From an uncultured Bacteroidota bacterium (GTDB lineage Bacteria; Bacteroidota; Bacteroidia; Bacteroidales; F082): a stretch of DNA of 35,776 nt. The stretch spans positions 1-35,776 of the forward strand of contig CALDOI010000065.1 of the NCBI GenBank assembly GCA_937912115.1. Reading direction: 5' to 3'. How positions within the stretch are numbered: position 1 is the stretch's first letter; every line of letters begins with the position of its first letter. The translations under genes were made by a program, and so were the position numbers. The notes under the pieces were generated by a model. It saw nothing but the letters and a program-made list of their open reading frames with translations, was not told the DNA's origin and made no database searches. Of the stretch, positions 1-9,022 are shown piece after piece.

Positions 1-390
1 GTTTGGGTGGGCGTTGTAATTATGTTTGCTTTGGGTTTTGTATGGTACGGCCCTTTACTTGGAGAAAAATGGATGTCATTTGTTGGTCTTACTATGGCCG
101 ATGCCGAAAACATGGAAGGAATGACAGGAATATGGATCAGTAATGTTGTATCCAGTGTGCTTTCGATGTACTTACTTGCCTGGTTTGTGGCAAAACTAGG
201 AATTGACTCTGGCATAAAAGGTGCTATTCTGGGGCTGGAAATTGCCTTTGTTTTTATCTTCCTTACGGTTATGGTAAACAATATGTTTGCTCATGCACCT
301 TATGGGCTAGCATGGATAATTGGCGGATTTTCAATGGTTGGATTTACAATCAATGGATTTATTTTTGGAGCCTGGACTAAGAAGAAATAG
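1..390 (+). CDS. DUF1761-like small integral membrane protein, 5' end outside window
   Basis: The frame is open from base 1 to a TAG at 388-390, so the true start lies upstream. The visible 129 residues carry a WYGPL motif near the N-terminus, then three hydrophobic segments (about residues 44-64, 72-94 and 101-124), and end in a short basic tail (TKKK). The FALGFVWYGPLLGEKW arrangement is typical of DUF1761 proteins, roughly 130-residue four-helix membrane proteins of unknown function. Probably only the first few residues are missing. The family assignment is from motif memory. Nothing here indicates a substrate. Its gene converges on glgB with only 22 bases between the stops. Confidence 0.65.
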   Translation, partial: VWVGVVIMFALGFVWYGPLLGEKWMSFVGLTMADAENMEGMTGIWISNVVSSVLSMYLLAWFVAKLGIDSGIKGAILGLEIAFVFIFLTVMVNNMFAHAPYGLAWIIGGFSMVGFTINGFIFGAWTKKK

Positions 391-412
391 TTTTGGGTTT
401 TGAGTTGAGTGT

Positions 413-2395
413 TTATTGTTTTTTAATTACTGTAGCTGAGCGACTTGGCAAATAGAGCTTAAGCATATTCACATTATTTTCATTTTGAGTTTGGGGGTTA
501 ACATCGTCATTATTACGATTAAATCCTCCGAACTTATTATTATCAGAGTTTAGAACTATTTTGTACTCCCCTGATAACGCTACAAACCCATAATCTGTAA
601 AGGATGTAACAGGATTGAAATTGAAGATGAAGATGAGTGAGCCTCTTTCAAAAATCAATACCTGATCAGACATGTTTTGAAGGATTGCCGTTGGTTTACT
701 TGCAAGTATTTTTTCGTCACTTACGAGTTTAATCATTGCTTTGTCGAATTCATTAAGCAGATAATATCGGAGTTCTTTATTGTCGGATAAATTCCATTGA
801 CGGCGAGCATATTTGTAACTCCAATCATTGCCTTCACGTGGAAAATCAATCCATTCAGGATGACCAAATTCGTTACCCATAAAATTAAGGTATCCATCTC
901 CTGCAGTAGCTAGTGAGACCAATCTAATCATTTTATGAAGTGCCATTCCCCTGTCAACAACCAAGTTTTCATCAACCACCTGCATTGATGTGTACATATG
1001 TTTATCAATCAATCTAAAAATAATGGTTTTATCGCCAACCATAGCCTGATCATGACTTTCGGCATAACTTATGGTTCGTTCGTCGGCTCTTTTGTTTGTA
1101 AGTTGATAGTATATATCTCCTACCTGCCAATCTTCATCTTTTTTCTCTTTGATTACTTTTATCCAATAATCAGCCACCCCCATAGACATGCGGAAATCAA
1201 AACCTATTCCACCATCTTTAAATGGAGAAGCAATACCCGGCATTCCGCTAACATCCTCTGCAATATTGTTGGCATCAGGGTTAACTTCATGTGTAAGGAT
1301 ATTTGCCAATGCAAGATAAGTTAGGGCATCTTCATCTTGCTCACCATTAAAATACATGTCGTAATTTACAAAGTCCATTCCAAGTCCATGATGATTGTAA
1401 ATCATACTTGTTACCCCATCGAACCTGAATCCATCAAAACGAAATTCTTCAAGCCAATACTTGCAATTTGAAAGCAGGAAGTTAATTACCTCATCTTTAC
1501 CATAATTAAAGCATCGAGAATCCCAAACCGGATGGTCACCTTTTGCACCTTCATGGAAATATTGATAATCGGTTCCATCAAATTTGGCAAGGCCTTCTAT
1601 TTCATTTTTAACAGCGTGTGAATGAACAATGTCTAGGATTACAGCTATACCAAGTTTATGTGCCTCATCGATAAGCTCCTTTAATTCCTCTGGCGCACCA
1701 AATCTTGATGAAGGAGCAAAAAAGTTACTCACCTGATAACCAAACGATCCATAATATGGATGCTCTTGAATAGCCATTAACTGGATAGTATTGTACCCAA
1801 GAGATACTATTCGTGGTAACACATTTTTCCTGAACTCTACATAAGACCCAACTTTATGTTCACTTGTGGCCATGCCTATGTGAGCCTCATAAATTAAAGG
1901 ATTTTCAATTTTTTTTGGGATTGGATTTTTCCATCTATATGTTTCTTTGGGATTCCATACCTGCGCTGAATAAATCTTTGTTTGATCATCCTGAATCACT
2001 CTAGTGCAATAAGCAGGAATCCGTTCATGACTTCCATTGCCCCAGCTTATAAGCAATTTGTATAGCATCCCGTGTGATAGCGTTTCCAAAGGTAGGTTAA
2101 GTTCCCAGCTGCCATTTTCAATTCCTGCAAACTTGAATTCCTCTTTTGGTTTCCAATCTGAAAAATCACCTATTAAATGAATTGATTTTGCATTGGGTGC
2201 CCATTCACGAATAACCCAAGAATTTTCTTGTTTGTGCAATCCGAAGTAAAGATGCCCATTGATACTATCTTTTAAACTTCCATTTTTCTGAACGAACTCA
2301 TTTAGTTTAAGTATTGTATTGCTATAACGATAAGTAATTGTTTTTTCGTAAGGTTTTAGGTAAGGGTCGTTTTTTATGAGGTTGAGAGTTGGCAT
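413..2395 (-). CDS. glgB: 1,4-alpha-glucan branching enzyme (GH13, eukaryote-like subfamily)
   Basis: The 660-residue protein should form alpha-1,6 branches in glycogen in the cytoplasm. An N-terminal CBM48-like beta-sandwich lies at about residues 45-150 (WAPNAKSIHLIGDFSDW). A GH13 (alpha/beta)8 barrel follows, then a C-terminal all-beta domain. Visible catalytic residues are the nucleophile D326 in FRFDGVTSM, the acid/base E380 in NIAEDVSGMPG and the transition-state Asp449 in ESHDQAM. The N-terminal DPYLKPYEKTI stretch and the overall spacing resemble eukaryotic GBE1 (GH13_8) more than the E. coli type; that is family knowledge. The start ATG (2393-2395) has no Shine-Dalgarno. It diverges from the propeller/AraC regulator over 332 bases. 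No other glycogen gene adjoins it, although a GT5-like protein lies about 22 kb away. Confidence 0.95.
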   Translation of the reverse strand: MPTLNLIKNDPYLKPYEKTITYRYSNTILKLNEFVQKNGSLKDSINGHLYFGLHKQENSWVIREWAPNAKSIHLIGDFSDWKPKEEFKFAGIENGSWELNLPLETLSHGMLYKLLISWGNGSHERIPAYCTRVIQDDQTKIYSAQVWNPKETYRWKNPIPKKIENPLIYEAHIGMATSEHKVGSYVEFRKNVLPRIVSLGYNTIQLMAIQEHPYYGSFGYQVSNFFAPSSRFGAPEELKELIDEAHKLGIAVILDIVHSHAVKNEIEGLAKFDGTDYQYFHEGAKGDHPVWDSRCFNYGKDEVINFLLSNCKYWLEEFRFDGFRFDGVTSMIYNHHGLGMDFVNYDMYFNGEQDEDALTYLALANILTHEVNPDANNIAEDVSGMPGIASPFKDGGIGFDFRMSMGVADYWIKVIKEKKDEDWQVGDIYYQLTNKRADERTISYAESHDQAMVGDKTIIFRLIDKHMYTSMQVVDENLVVDRGMALHKMIRLVSLATAGDGYLNFMGNEFGHPEWIDFPREGNDWSYKYARRQWNLSDNKELRYYLLNEFDKAMIKLVSDEKILASKPTAILQNMSDQVLIFERGSLIFIFNFNPVTSFTDYGFVALSGEYKIVLNSDNNKFGGFNRNNDDVNPQTQNENNVNMLKLYLPSRSATVIKKQ

Positions 2396-2727
2396 TATTA
2401 TGAAGTTTTGGCAAAGGTGGTTAAAAGTTGATAAATACTAGTAAGAACACAAAGTAATTTTCTTAACAAAGTGGTTTATACTCATTAAAAATATGGACAT
2501 TTATAATTAATTTATTATTCGAACCTTAGCATAAAAGCCATTGTAACTCTGATGTTCACATCATTATGATAACGCTGCTTGTTTAGACAGATTATATATA
2601 AGCAATAAAGCACTTAAATGGAACATAAACACATCTACAGTACTATATTTGTGCCACCAAAATCCAAACTTCAATCATGACTATCTTTTATCGTGATTGT
2701 ATAATAATGCCAAATTAATAAACACTT
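2396..2727. other. Divergent intergenic region between glgB and the propeller/AraC regulator
   Basis: This 332-base gene-free stretch is strongly AT-rich and holds the upstream regions of two divergent genes. On the + strand TATATTTG at 2644-2651 matches the Bacteroidota -7 consensus. On the - strand the best match is TTACTTTG (reverse complement of 2450-2457), with one mismatch and no well-placed -33 partner. No tRNA-like fold, small ORF or obvious inverted repeat was seen. An operator for the adjacent AraC-type regulator could lie here but cannot be recognised by eye. Confidence 0.5.
2644..2651 (+). promoter_or_regulatory. Candidate -7 promoter element for the propeller/AraC regulator
   Basis: TATATTTG fits the Bacteroidota sigma-ABfr -7 consensus TAnnTTTG. 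It would place the transcript start near 2658, giving a leader of about 70 bases. No TTG or TTTG is seen at the expected -33 distance, so support rests on the -7 box alone. Confidence 0.3.
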
Positions 2728-5616
2728 GTGAAAAGTAAACTCATCTTTAATATAATATTGTTATTTCTTTTTATTTATAAATTCAGTTATGCGCAAGATA
2801 TAGAGACTATAGTTCTGGAAAAATCTTCAGAACAAGAAGAACCATATTTTTTTCATTTGCACATTGATGGAAATATTCAAAAAAACAGCATAACATGTAT
2901 TACACAAGATAGCACCGGGCAAATGTGGTTTGCCACAAAAGATGGCTTGATACGTTACGATACAAAAACTTTTTATTCTTATCGGAAAGACCCTGAAAAC
3001 AAACACTCAATTGGAGGTAGTTTTGTAGAAGAAGTATTTACTGACAGAAAAGGTAATATTTGGATTGGCACTGAGCCCGGTGTTGTTAGTAAATATAACT
3101 CGCTTACCAACCAGTTCGATCCTATTAAAGGTATTACCGGCGATAGAATAAAAGATATTAAACAAGACAAAAACGGTACTTTATGGATTAGTAGTAACAC
3201 TGCACTTTACAACTATGATATATCAACTCAACAATTACATACCTATAAACCAGACGATCCTACCATTGGGCTCGACAGATTATTAATTACTTCCGACAAT
3301 AGTATTTGGATTACCACAAACGAAAACTATATTTTCGAGTTTAGTTCCAAATCATTTAGGAAACTGCAAATTATCCCTGAAAAGGAACACCTTACTCATA
3401 AATCCACACAGGTTTATAGTGCTTATTATTTAGAGGAGGATTACAAAGGAGATACATGGATTTCAACCCCTTATGGTTATCTGTTAAAGTACGACCCCAA
3501 AAATGAACAATTATCAAAATATATTTTTGAGGATCTGTCAAGTAGCAATAATAAACTTGATAACGGTTTGCTTACAGTCATGTTTCTTTTTGAAGATAGC
3601 TACCATAAACTATGGATGGGGACTTGGTTTAACGGATTGTATAAGATTTCTGCTAACAGGAAAAGTGTTATGCAGTTCACCTCGCAACCAGACCTGCCTA
3701 ACTCACTGTCAAACACAATTGTTCATTCAGGCTTTCAGGACAAAAGTGGCAACTTATGGTTTGGGACTGAGTTTGCCGGAATAAATATCTTAAAAGAGAA
3801 AAATAAATTCTTAATTATTTCACATAATTCTGATAATTCAAACAGCCTGTCAACATTGTTGTATAAAACAGCTGCAGTTGATAATCACGATAGAGTTTGG
3901 GTTGGTTCACCTGGAGGCCAATTGTACTATTTTAATAAGAATAAACCTCAAGAGTTAATTTCTGTAAACCTTCCCCCTACCACTAGTAAGTGGGATTGGA
4001 TTTATTCAATGCACTTTGATTCAAAAGGTTTTCTTTGGATAGGAACCGACAGCGGCCTTATAAAATACCACCCTGACACTAAAGAAGTAGTTCAATATCA
4101 TCATAATCAGCAAGATGCTAGTAGCATTTTAAGCAATGCTATAACAAGTATTGCTGAAGAAAGCAATGGAACAATATGGGTAGGAACATCAATAGGTTTG
4201 TCAAAACTAAATAAGGATGGAAAATCGTTTTATCATTTTACACATGACAAAGACGACCCCAAAAGCCTTAGCAGTAATTTAGTGAGTTGTTTATTTGTTG
4301 ATAGAAGAAAAAATATTTGGGTTGGAACAATAGATGGTTTAAATAAACTGAATGCTACCGCCGGAAATTTTACCCGCTTTAAACAGAGTTATGATAATGA
4401 AAATAGCATAAGTGCAAATATAATTACTAGTATTTACGAAAAAGACAACCATCTTTGGATAGCCACTAATAACGGCCTAAACTCTTATGATTTTGAAACC
4501 AAAGAATTTGAATATTTTGATGAAACAGATGGATTGCCATCAAATAATATTAAAGCCATTTCTGGTAATAAAGGAACCAACGAACTATGGTTTACCACAC
4601 CTTACCATATTGTAAAATTCAATACTACAAATTTTCAGTTTGTTACCTATGATAAATCTGATGGTATAAATAACAACGCATATATTGAAGACCTTGGGCA
4701 AAGAGAATTCGAGTTTATAAATAATTTTGCTTTAAGAGATAAAAGTGGTAGTCTTTATTTTGGAGGATTAACAGGCATGTGTCTCTTCCATCCCGACAGC
4801 CTGCCACTTAACAATTACCAAGCACCAATTATACTTAAAGATTTTATAGTGAATGGCTCGTCTCAAAAAATATCGAAATCCATCATATTAAATTCTAACC
4901 AAAACAATTTAGAAGTATCCATAATTCTGCTAAATTATATTCAGCCTGAGAAAAACAACTATGCTTTTTATATGGAAAACTATGATAGCATATGGCAGTA
5001 TACAGGCAATAAAAACAGTCTTCAATATTTTAATTTACCAAAAGGAACCTACAAACTTCATTTTAAAGGAGCTAATAATGATGGCGTTTGGACATTAAAC
5101 AAAAACCCTCTGATCATAACAATAAAACCACAATTTTATCAAACAAAATATTTTTATTTATTGGCTATAGGCTTAGTTATTCTTATGGTTTTGTTTTTTT
5201 CATTGCATAAATTCTATTTATTAAGAAAACTGAGTCGTCAAAAAGAACTGATGAGGTATACTAATTCCAATTTATCAAGTAAAAAAATATCAGAAATAAA
5301 TAAACTTTTATTGGAAAAACTGAATACTGATGACCTATACCTCGATGCCGATTTGAGTTTGCAGAAACTGGCATCTTCAATAAAAGTAAATCCGAACAAC
5401 CTATCTCAGGTTATCAACCAGGTTCATCATAAAAACTTCAATGAGTTTATAAATACTTATCGACTGGTAGAAGCTAAAAAATTATTAAAAACAACTTCTT
5501 TAAAAATAGAAGGTGTTGCTTTTGATTCGGGATTTAATTCACTATCTACTTTTAATGCTTACTTTAAAAAAGAAACAGGTAAAACACCATCAGCTTACAG
5601 AAAACAGTTTTCCTGA
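2728..5616 (+). CDS. Membrane-spanning one-component regulator: two Reg_prop propellers, Y_Y_Y domain, TM, AraC HTH
   Basis: The 962-residue product begins at GTG 2728 with a signal-anchor-like segment (residues 3-20, SYAQ). About 14 propeller-type repeats follow, each with a [DN]xxGxxWxGT-like core (for example GNIWIGTEPG, GFLWIGTDSG, GTIWVGTSIG), enough for two seven-bladed propellers. A Y_Y_Y-type beta-sandwich lies at about 705-805 and one transmembrane helix at about 808-832. The C-terminus is an AraC-family helix-turn-helix domain (about 875-962, ending ETGKTPSAYRK). This is the layout of Bacteroides hybrid two-component systems (HTCS) without the histidine kinase and receiver domains; only about 40 residues separate TM and HTH. 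Signal transfer would thus be direct from periplasmic ligand to DNA-binding domain, broadly as in SusR (inference). The ligand is probably a glycan. Its divergent neighbour is glgB. Confidence 0.85.
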   Translation: MKSKLIFNIILLFLFIYKFSYAQDIETIVLEKSSEQEEPYFFHLHIDGNIQKNSITCITQDSTGQMWFATKDGLIRYDTKTFYSYRKDPENKHSIGGSFVEEVFTDRKGNIWIGTEPGVVSKYNSLTNQFDPIKGITGDRIKDIKQDKNGTLWISSNTALYNYDISTQQLHTYKPDDPTIGLDRLLITSDNSIWITTNENYIFEFSSKSFRKLQIIPEKEHLTHKSTQVYSAYYLEEDYKGDTWISTPYGYLLKYDPKNEQLSKYIFEDLSSSNNKLDNGLLTVMFLFEDSYHKLWMGTWFNGLYKISANRKSVMQFTSQPDLPNSLSNTIVHSGFQDKSGNLWFGTEFAGINILKEKNKFLIISHNSDNSNSLSTLLYKTAAVDNHDRVWVGSPGGQLYYFNKNKPQELISVNLPPTTSKWDWIYSMHFDSKGFLWIGTDSGLIKYHPDTKEVVQYHHNQQDASSILSNAITSIAEESNGTIWVGTSIGLSKLNKDGKSFYHFTHDKDDPKSLSSNLVSCLFVDRRKNIWVGTIDGLNKLNATAGNFTRFKQSYDNENSISANIITSIYEKDNHLWIATNNGLNSYDFETKEFEYFDETDGLPSNNIKAISGNKGTNELWFTTPYHIVKFNTTNFQFVTYDKSDGINNNAYIEDLGQREFEFINNFALRDKSGSLYFGGLTGMCLFHPDSLPLNNYQAPIILKDFIVNGSSQKISKSIILNSNQNNLEVSIILLNYIQPEKNNYAFYMENYDSIWQYTGNKNSLQYFNLPKGTYKLHFKGANNDGVWTLNKNPLIITIKPQFYQTKYFYLLAIGLVILMVLFFSLHKFYLLRKLSRQKELMRYTNSNLSSKKISEINKLLLEKLNTDDLYLDADLSLQKLASSIKVNPNNLSQVINQVHHKNFNEFINTYRLVEAKKLLKTTSLKIEGVAFDSGFNSLSTFNAYFKKETGKTPSAYRKQFS

Positions 5617-5792
5617 TTCAAAAAACTCCTTATATTATAATTTCGTCAATCTGTAAATAAAGAATATGGTTCTGCTGTTCAGTTAGATACGTTTTTTCTA
5701 TCCCATTTTTATAAATCACTTACTTCAAAGGAAGCAAACATCACATATTTGCCCTGAATAATTAATTGTTACACCAATTTGTTTTCAGAATT

Positions 5793-6077
5793 ATGGCATT
5801 GTATTACACCTATATTGCTTTTAGTACAGTAAACAAACTACATAGTATTGGTGTAACGAACAATTTATTTAGAAGGTTTAAATTATTAAATCAACATCAG
5901 GAAAATGAACAAAAAGGCCGATGCAAATTGGTTTATTATGAAGAGTTTTCGAGTAGTAATGATGCAACAATGAGAGAAACTGAATTAGTTAGTTTTCATG
6001 AATCACTTTTAAGGGTTTTGGTTGAAGAATCTAATCCAATGATTGTTGATCTACTAAAAAAGGAAATAATTGAATGA
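5793..6077 (+). CDS. Divergent GIY-YIG domain protein, probably degenerate
   Basis: About 94 residues from ATG 5793; an upstream in-frame start at 5766 would add nine residues but the family normally begins at this Met. The fold signature is visible: YYTYIAF at the first strand, HSIGVTNNLFRRF in place of the usual xYIGxTxxLxRR, KLVYYEEF, and the metal-ligand Glu region RETEL. The tyrosine of the YIG half-motif is replaced (HSIG), while the helix arginines and the Glu remain. Typical UPF0213/YhbQ-like proteins are 80-100 residues, so the length is normal. Nuclease activity is doubtful given the lost tyrosine. It stands alone, 176 bases after the regulator and 79 before the repeat protein. Confidence 0.6.
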   Translation: MALYYTYIAFSTVNKLHSIGVTNNLFRRFKLLNQHQENEQKGRCKLVYYEEFSSSNDATMRETELVSFHESLLRVLVEESNPMIVDLLKKEIIE

Positions 6078-6156
6078 ACAGATATCATAAAAAGTTTCCC
6101 GCCAATCAGCTTTTGGTTACTAGGGACTATTTCACGCATTAATATATATTTTCAAT

Positions 6157-8964
6157 ATGAGAAATTTTTGGGTAATTTTTTTGACAGTGATCATATTCTC
6201 CCCGATCACACTTTCGGCTCAGGTAGCAATAAATACAGACGGCTCATCAGCCGATGGCACCGCAATTCTTGATGTAAAATCAACATCTCAAGGATTACTA
6301 ATCCCCAGAATGAGTTCTGCTGACAGAACTGGTATTACAACACCTGCAAATGGTTTGTTAGTATTTGATACAGATACTAAAAGTGTATGGTTCTATGAAT
6401 TAACAACCACTAGTTGGAAAGAAATTTATGGATCAAACAACAATACCACCCTGGCCGATGCCGATGGTAACACGAAGGTTGAGGTAGAACAAACACCGGA
6501 TGAAAATACCGTTAGCCTGACCATGAACGGTACTGAGTTTTTTGTTTTCGATAGTGCAAGAATTGAAGTCCTCAATTCAGGAAGCTCTGTCTTTATAGGT
6601 GAAGATGCTGGTAAAAATGATGATTATTCCTTTAACACCAATGTTGCCATTGGTGCAAACGCACTTTCATCTAGTATTTCTTCCAATTCAAATATTGCCA
6701 TCGGATTTAGTTCCATGATTAATAACACATCCGGTGACTGGAATGTAGCCATAGGGCAAAATACACTATATGACAATATTTCTGGTGGTCTCAACTCGGC
6801 AATAGGAGCACAAGCTCTAATGAATAACACTACAGGAACAAGAAATGTAGCCATTGGATTGAGCGCATTGTATTATAACACTACAGGTGACACAAATGTG
6901 GCTGTTGGCTATAGTGCCCTTGTTAATAATAAAGCAAATAGTCGTTCCACAGCAATTGGTTTCATGGCCATGTATAATGCCGACAGTAGAACTACAGGGC
7001 GAAATACCTACAATACAGCTATAGGTTACTTTGCCTTAAAAGGTAGTTCCACAACTTCTTTGAATTCAGGAACAAAAAATACAGCTATTGGGGATTCAAC
7101 TATGGCTGGTAATAAATATGGATCAAGCAATGTGGCTATTGGAAATTCGACAATGGCTTCAAATACTTGGGGGGATGAGAATACTGCAATAGGGTCTGGT
7201 GCGCTTTTTTCAAACGTGGCAAATGACGGTTCAACAGCCATTGGCTATCATGCCATGTATTATACAGATAATACTACCGTTGGAGGGTCTTCCACTTATA
7301 GTACTGCTGTGGGTCACGAAGCACTGAAAGGAAGTACTACTGCTGCTGATAATACAGGTATTTATAATACTGCCATTGGATATCAATCTCTAACAGCAAA
7401 TTCAACAGGAAATAGTAATTCAGTTTTAGGCTTTAAAGCTCTCAATCAAAACACCACAGGTGCTTATAACACTGCTGTTGGGTCATCATCATTGTTAAAC
7501 AACACAACTGGAAGTTATAATACTGCTATTGGTGCCTACTCAATGCAAAGTATCACATCCGGCAGTGTTAATGCCATTATAGGTACTTATGCCGGGTATA
7601 ATAACACCTCAGGTGGAAATAATGTGGGTATTGGGTATATGTCCATTTATAATAATGTTGCTAACAGCCGCTCAACAGCAATTGGATATCAAGCTATGCA
7701 ATATGCTGATAACCGCTCATCGGGACGAGAAACATACAATACTGCTATTGGATATGAGGCTCTTCGAGGTAGTAGTACCGCTTCGGCAAATACCGGCAGA
7801 TATAATACAACCATAGGTGATGCATCTATGCAAAACAATACTTCGGGTTATAATAATGCTGCTTTAGGAGCGTCTTCGCTAAATGCAAATACGACAGGTT
7901 ATGCCAATGCCGCTTTGGGCTATTTTGCCTTAACTTCCAATACTTCCGGGCGTCAAAATACTGCGGTTGGAGGTAACGCATTAGAATCAAATACAACAGG
8001 ATACGGTATAACAGCCATAGGTGACAATGCCTTAAAAAACACGTCCACTGATTCCTTTTTAACGTCTGTTGGAGCGTATTCACTGGATGCATTAACATCA
8101 GGAACACAAAATGCTGCGTTGGGATCTAATTGTTTTGCTGCACTATCTTCAGGGAGTTACAATCTTGCCCTAGGGGCGTCAGCGGGTTCAAACCTGACAA
8201 GCGGTTCAAGTAATATTTTTATTGGATACGATGCCGATGCTTCGATTACAACAGGATCAAACCAGTTAAACATTGGAAACACAATTTATGGAACAGGCCT
8301 TTATCAAAGTACCTACAAAATTGGTATTGGTATTGCATCACCTGACGAAGCATTAGACGTAAGAGGAAACTTCCAGGTAAAACAATCATCTGCAGCAGTA
8401 ACAGCAAATATTGAATCCTCCACAGCGGCAGCAACATTATTTATTAAATCTTCAGGTAGTAATCTGGGGCAAATTACTTTTTTTGATAATGCTGTCTATG
8501 GAGCCTCTTTTGGTTATAGTAACGACAATGATAGGATTTTCCTATGGCATGGAAGTAATAATATCTTTTTTGATAATGGTGCCGTACTACCTGGTAGTCA
8601 TAAAAGTGGTGATCTCGGTGCAGATGGTCAGGCATGGGATGATATTTATTATGATGATCTTCATAATCAGGGTGCAGCTGCGTTTGCTAATCGTAGTGTA
8701 TCGGAAGAAATTGTTAACCATCCTCCAACAGAAAAAGCAGCAGGTAGTTTTGATTATAGAACCAAAAGGGGGGATGTTGAACTTGATCCTCTTTCATTAC
8801 CCAAGGGACTTCATGATGAAACATCTATTCTAACAGATGAAGTAGTAACCTACAATTACAAAGCTAATTATGAGCAACAATTGCAAATTAATGAGTTGAA
8901 GAAAACTATTGAACAACAAAACAAAAAAATAGAACAGTTATTAAAACTGGTAAGTGAAAAATAA
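6157..8964 (+). CDS. Exported YadA-head-like repeat protein with C-terminal coiled coil
   Basis: The 935-residue protein starts with a signal peptide (cleavage likely after LSAQ, residue 22). A Bacteroidota N-terminal module follows (VAINTDGSSADGTAILDVKST, then GLLIPRMSSADR). Residues about 160-705 are degenerate 17-residue repeats of the form GxYNTAIGxxxLxxNTT, the left-handed beta-roll repeat of trimeric autotransporter heads. Three longer 53-54-residue cassettes interrupt them at residues 261, 356 and 503. Residues 720-890 form a globular region related to phage-tail-fibre-like ends. Residues 903-935 form a heptad coiled coil (QLQINELKKTIEQQNKKIEQ), consistent with trimerisation. No YadA beta-barrel anchor and no T9SS tail are present, so the mode of surface attachment is unknown. 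A good terminator follows at 8989-9022. Confidence 0.75.
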   Translation: MRNFWVIFLTVIIFSPITLSAQVAINTDGSSADGTAILDVKSTSQGLLIPRMSSADRTGITTPANGLLVFDTDTKSVWFYELTTTSWKEIYGSNNNTTLADADGNTKVEVEQTPDENTVSLTMNGTEFFVFDSARIEVLNSGSSVFIGEDAGKNDDYSFNTNVAIGANALSSSISSNSNIAIGFSSMINNTSGDWNVAIGQNTLYDNISGGLNSAIGAQALMNNTTGTRNVAIGLSALYYNTTGDTNVAVGYSALVNNKANSRSTAIGFMAMYNADSRTTGRNTYNTAIGYFALKGSSTTSLNSGTKNTAIGDSTMAGNKYGSSNVAIGNSTMASNTWGDENTAIGSGALFSNVANDGSTAIGYHAMYYTDNTTVGGSSTYSTAVGHEALKGSTTAADNTGIYNTAIGYQSLTANSTGNSNSVLGFKALNQNTTGAYNTAVGSSSLLNNTTGSYNTAIGAYSMQSITSGSVNAIIGTYAGYNNTSGGNNVGIGYMSIYNNVANSRSTAIGYQAMQYADNRSSGRETYNTAIGYEALRGSSTASANTGRYNTTIGDASMQNNTSGYNNAALGASSLNANTTGYANAALGYFALTSNTSGRQNTAVGGNALESNTTGYGITAIGDNALKNTSTDSFLTSVGAYSLDALTSGTQNAALGSNCFAALSSGSYNLALGASAGSNLTSGSSNIFIGYDADASITTGSNQLNIGNTIYGTGLYQSTYKIGIGIASPDEALDVRGNFQVKQSSAAVTANIESSTAAATLFIKSSGSNLGQITFFDNAVYGASFGYSNDNDRIFLWHGSNNIFFDNGAVLPGSHKSGDLGADGQAWDDIYYDDLHNQGAAAFANRSVSEEIVNHPPTEKAAGSFDYRTKRGDVELDPLSLPKGLHDETSILTDEVVTYNYKANYEQQLQINELKKTIEQQNKKIEQLLKLVSEK
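6640..8271 (+). repeat. Coding tandem repeat array: 17-residue AIG repeats with three 53-54-residue cassettes
   Basis: The coding repeat has a basic period of 51 bases (17 residues, core NTAIG). Superimposed are three copies of a longer cassette at 6937-7095, 7222-7383 and 7663-7821. Each begins N-S/D-R/G-STAIG, passes an AMY/AMQ-x-A/T-D segment, a STYSTAVG or TYNTAIG core, and a KGSS/RGSS loop before the next AIG. Within cassettes the AIG spacing is about 22 residues in place of 17, so each layer carries a roughly five-residue insertion. The repeats have diverged at the DNA level, so this is an old expansion, not a fresh slippage array. Confidence 0.75.
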
Positions 8965-8988
8965 ATCCAAAAGGTAGGATCTTTGGTT

Positions 8989-9022
8989 AAGTCCGTTTTG
9001 CATTTGCAGGGCGGGCTTTTTT
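8989..9022 (+). terminator. Rho-independent terminator after the repeat protein
   Basis: Stem AAGTCCG (8989-8995) pairs with CGGGCTT (9012-9018), with one G-U pair, followed by a T run to 9022. The T run includes two bases of the rmuC stop codon (9021-9023, - strand). It is oriented for the + strand gene only. Confidence 0.6.

Noticed and set aside
6640-8271. CRISPR-like or DNA-level tandem repeat
   Set aside because: The periodicity is in an open reading frame with codon-level divergence and no constant repeat separated by unique spacers.
6624-8437. Antisense and alternative-frame open frames inside the repeat protein
   Set aside because: They arise from the 51-base periodicity of the coding repeat, lack sensible starts or domains, and have low-complexity composition.
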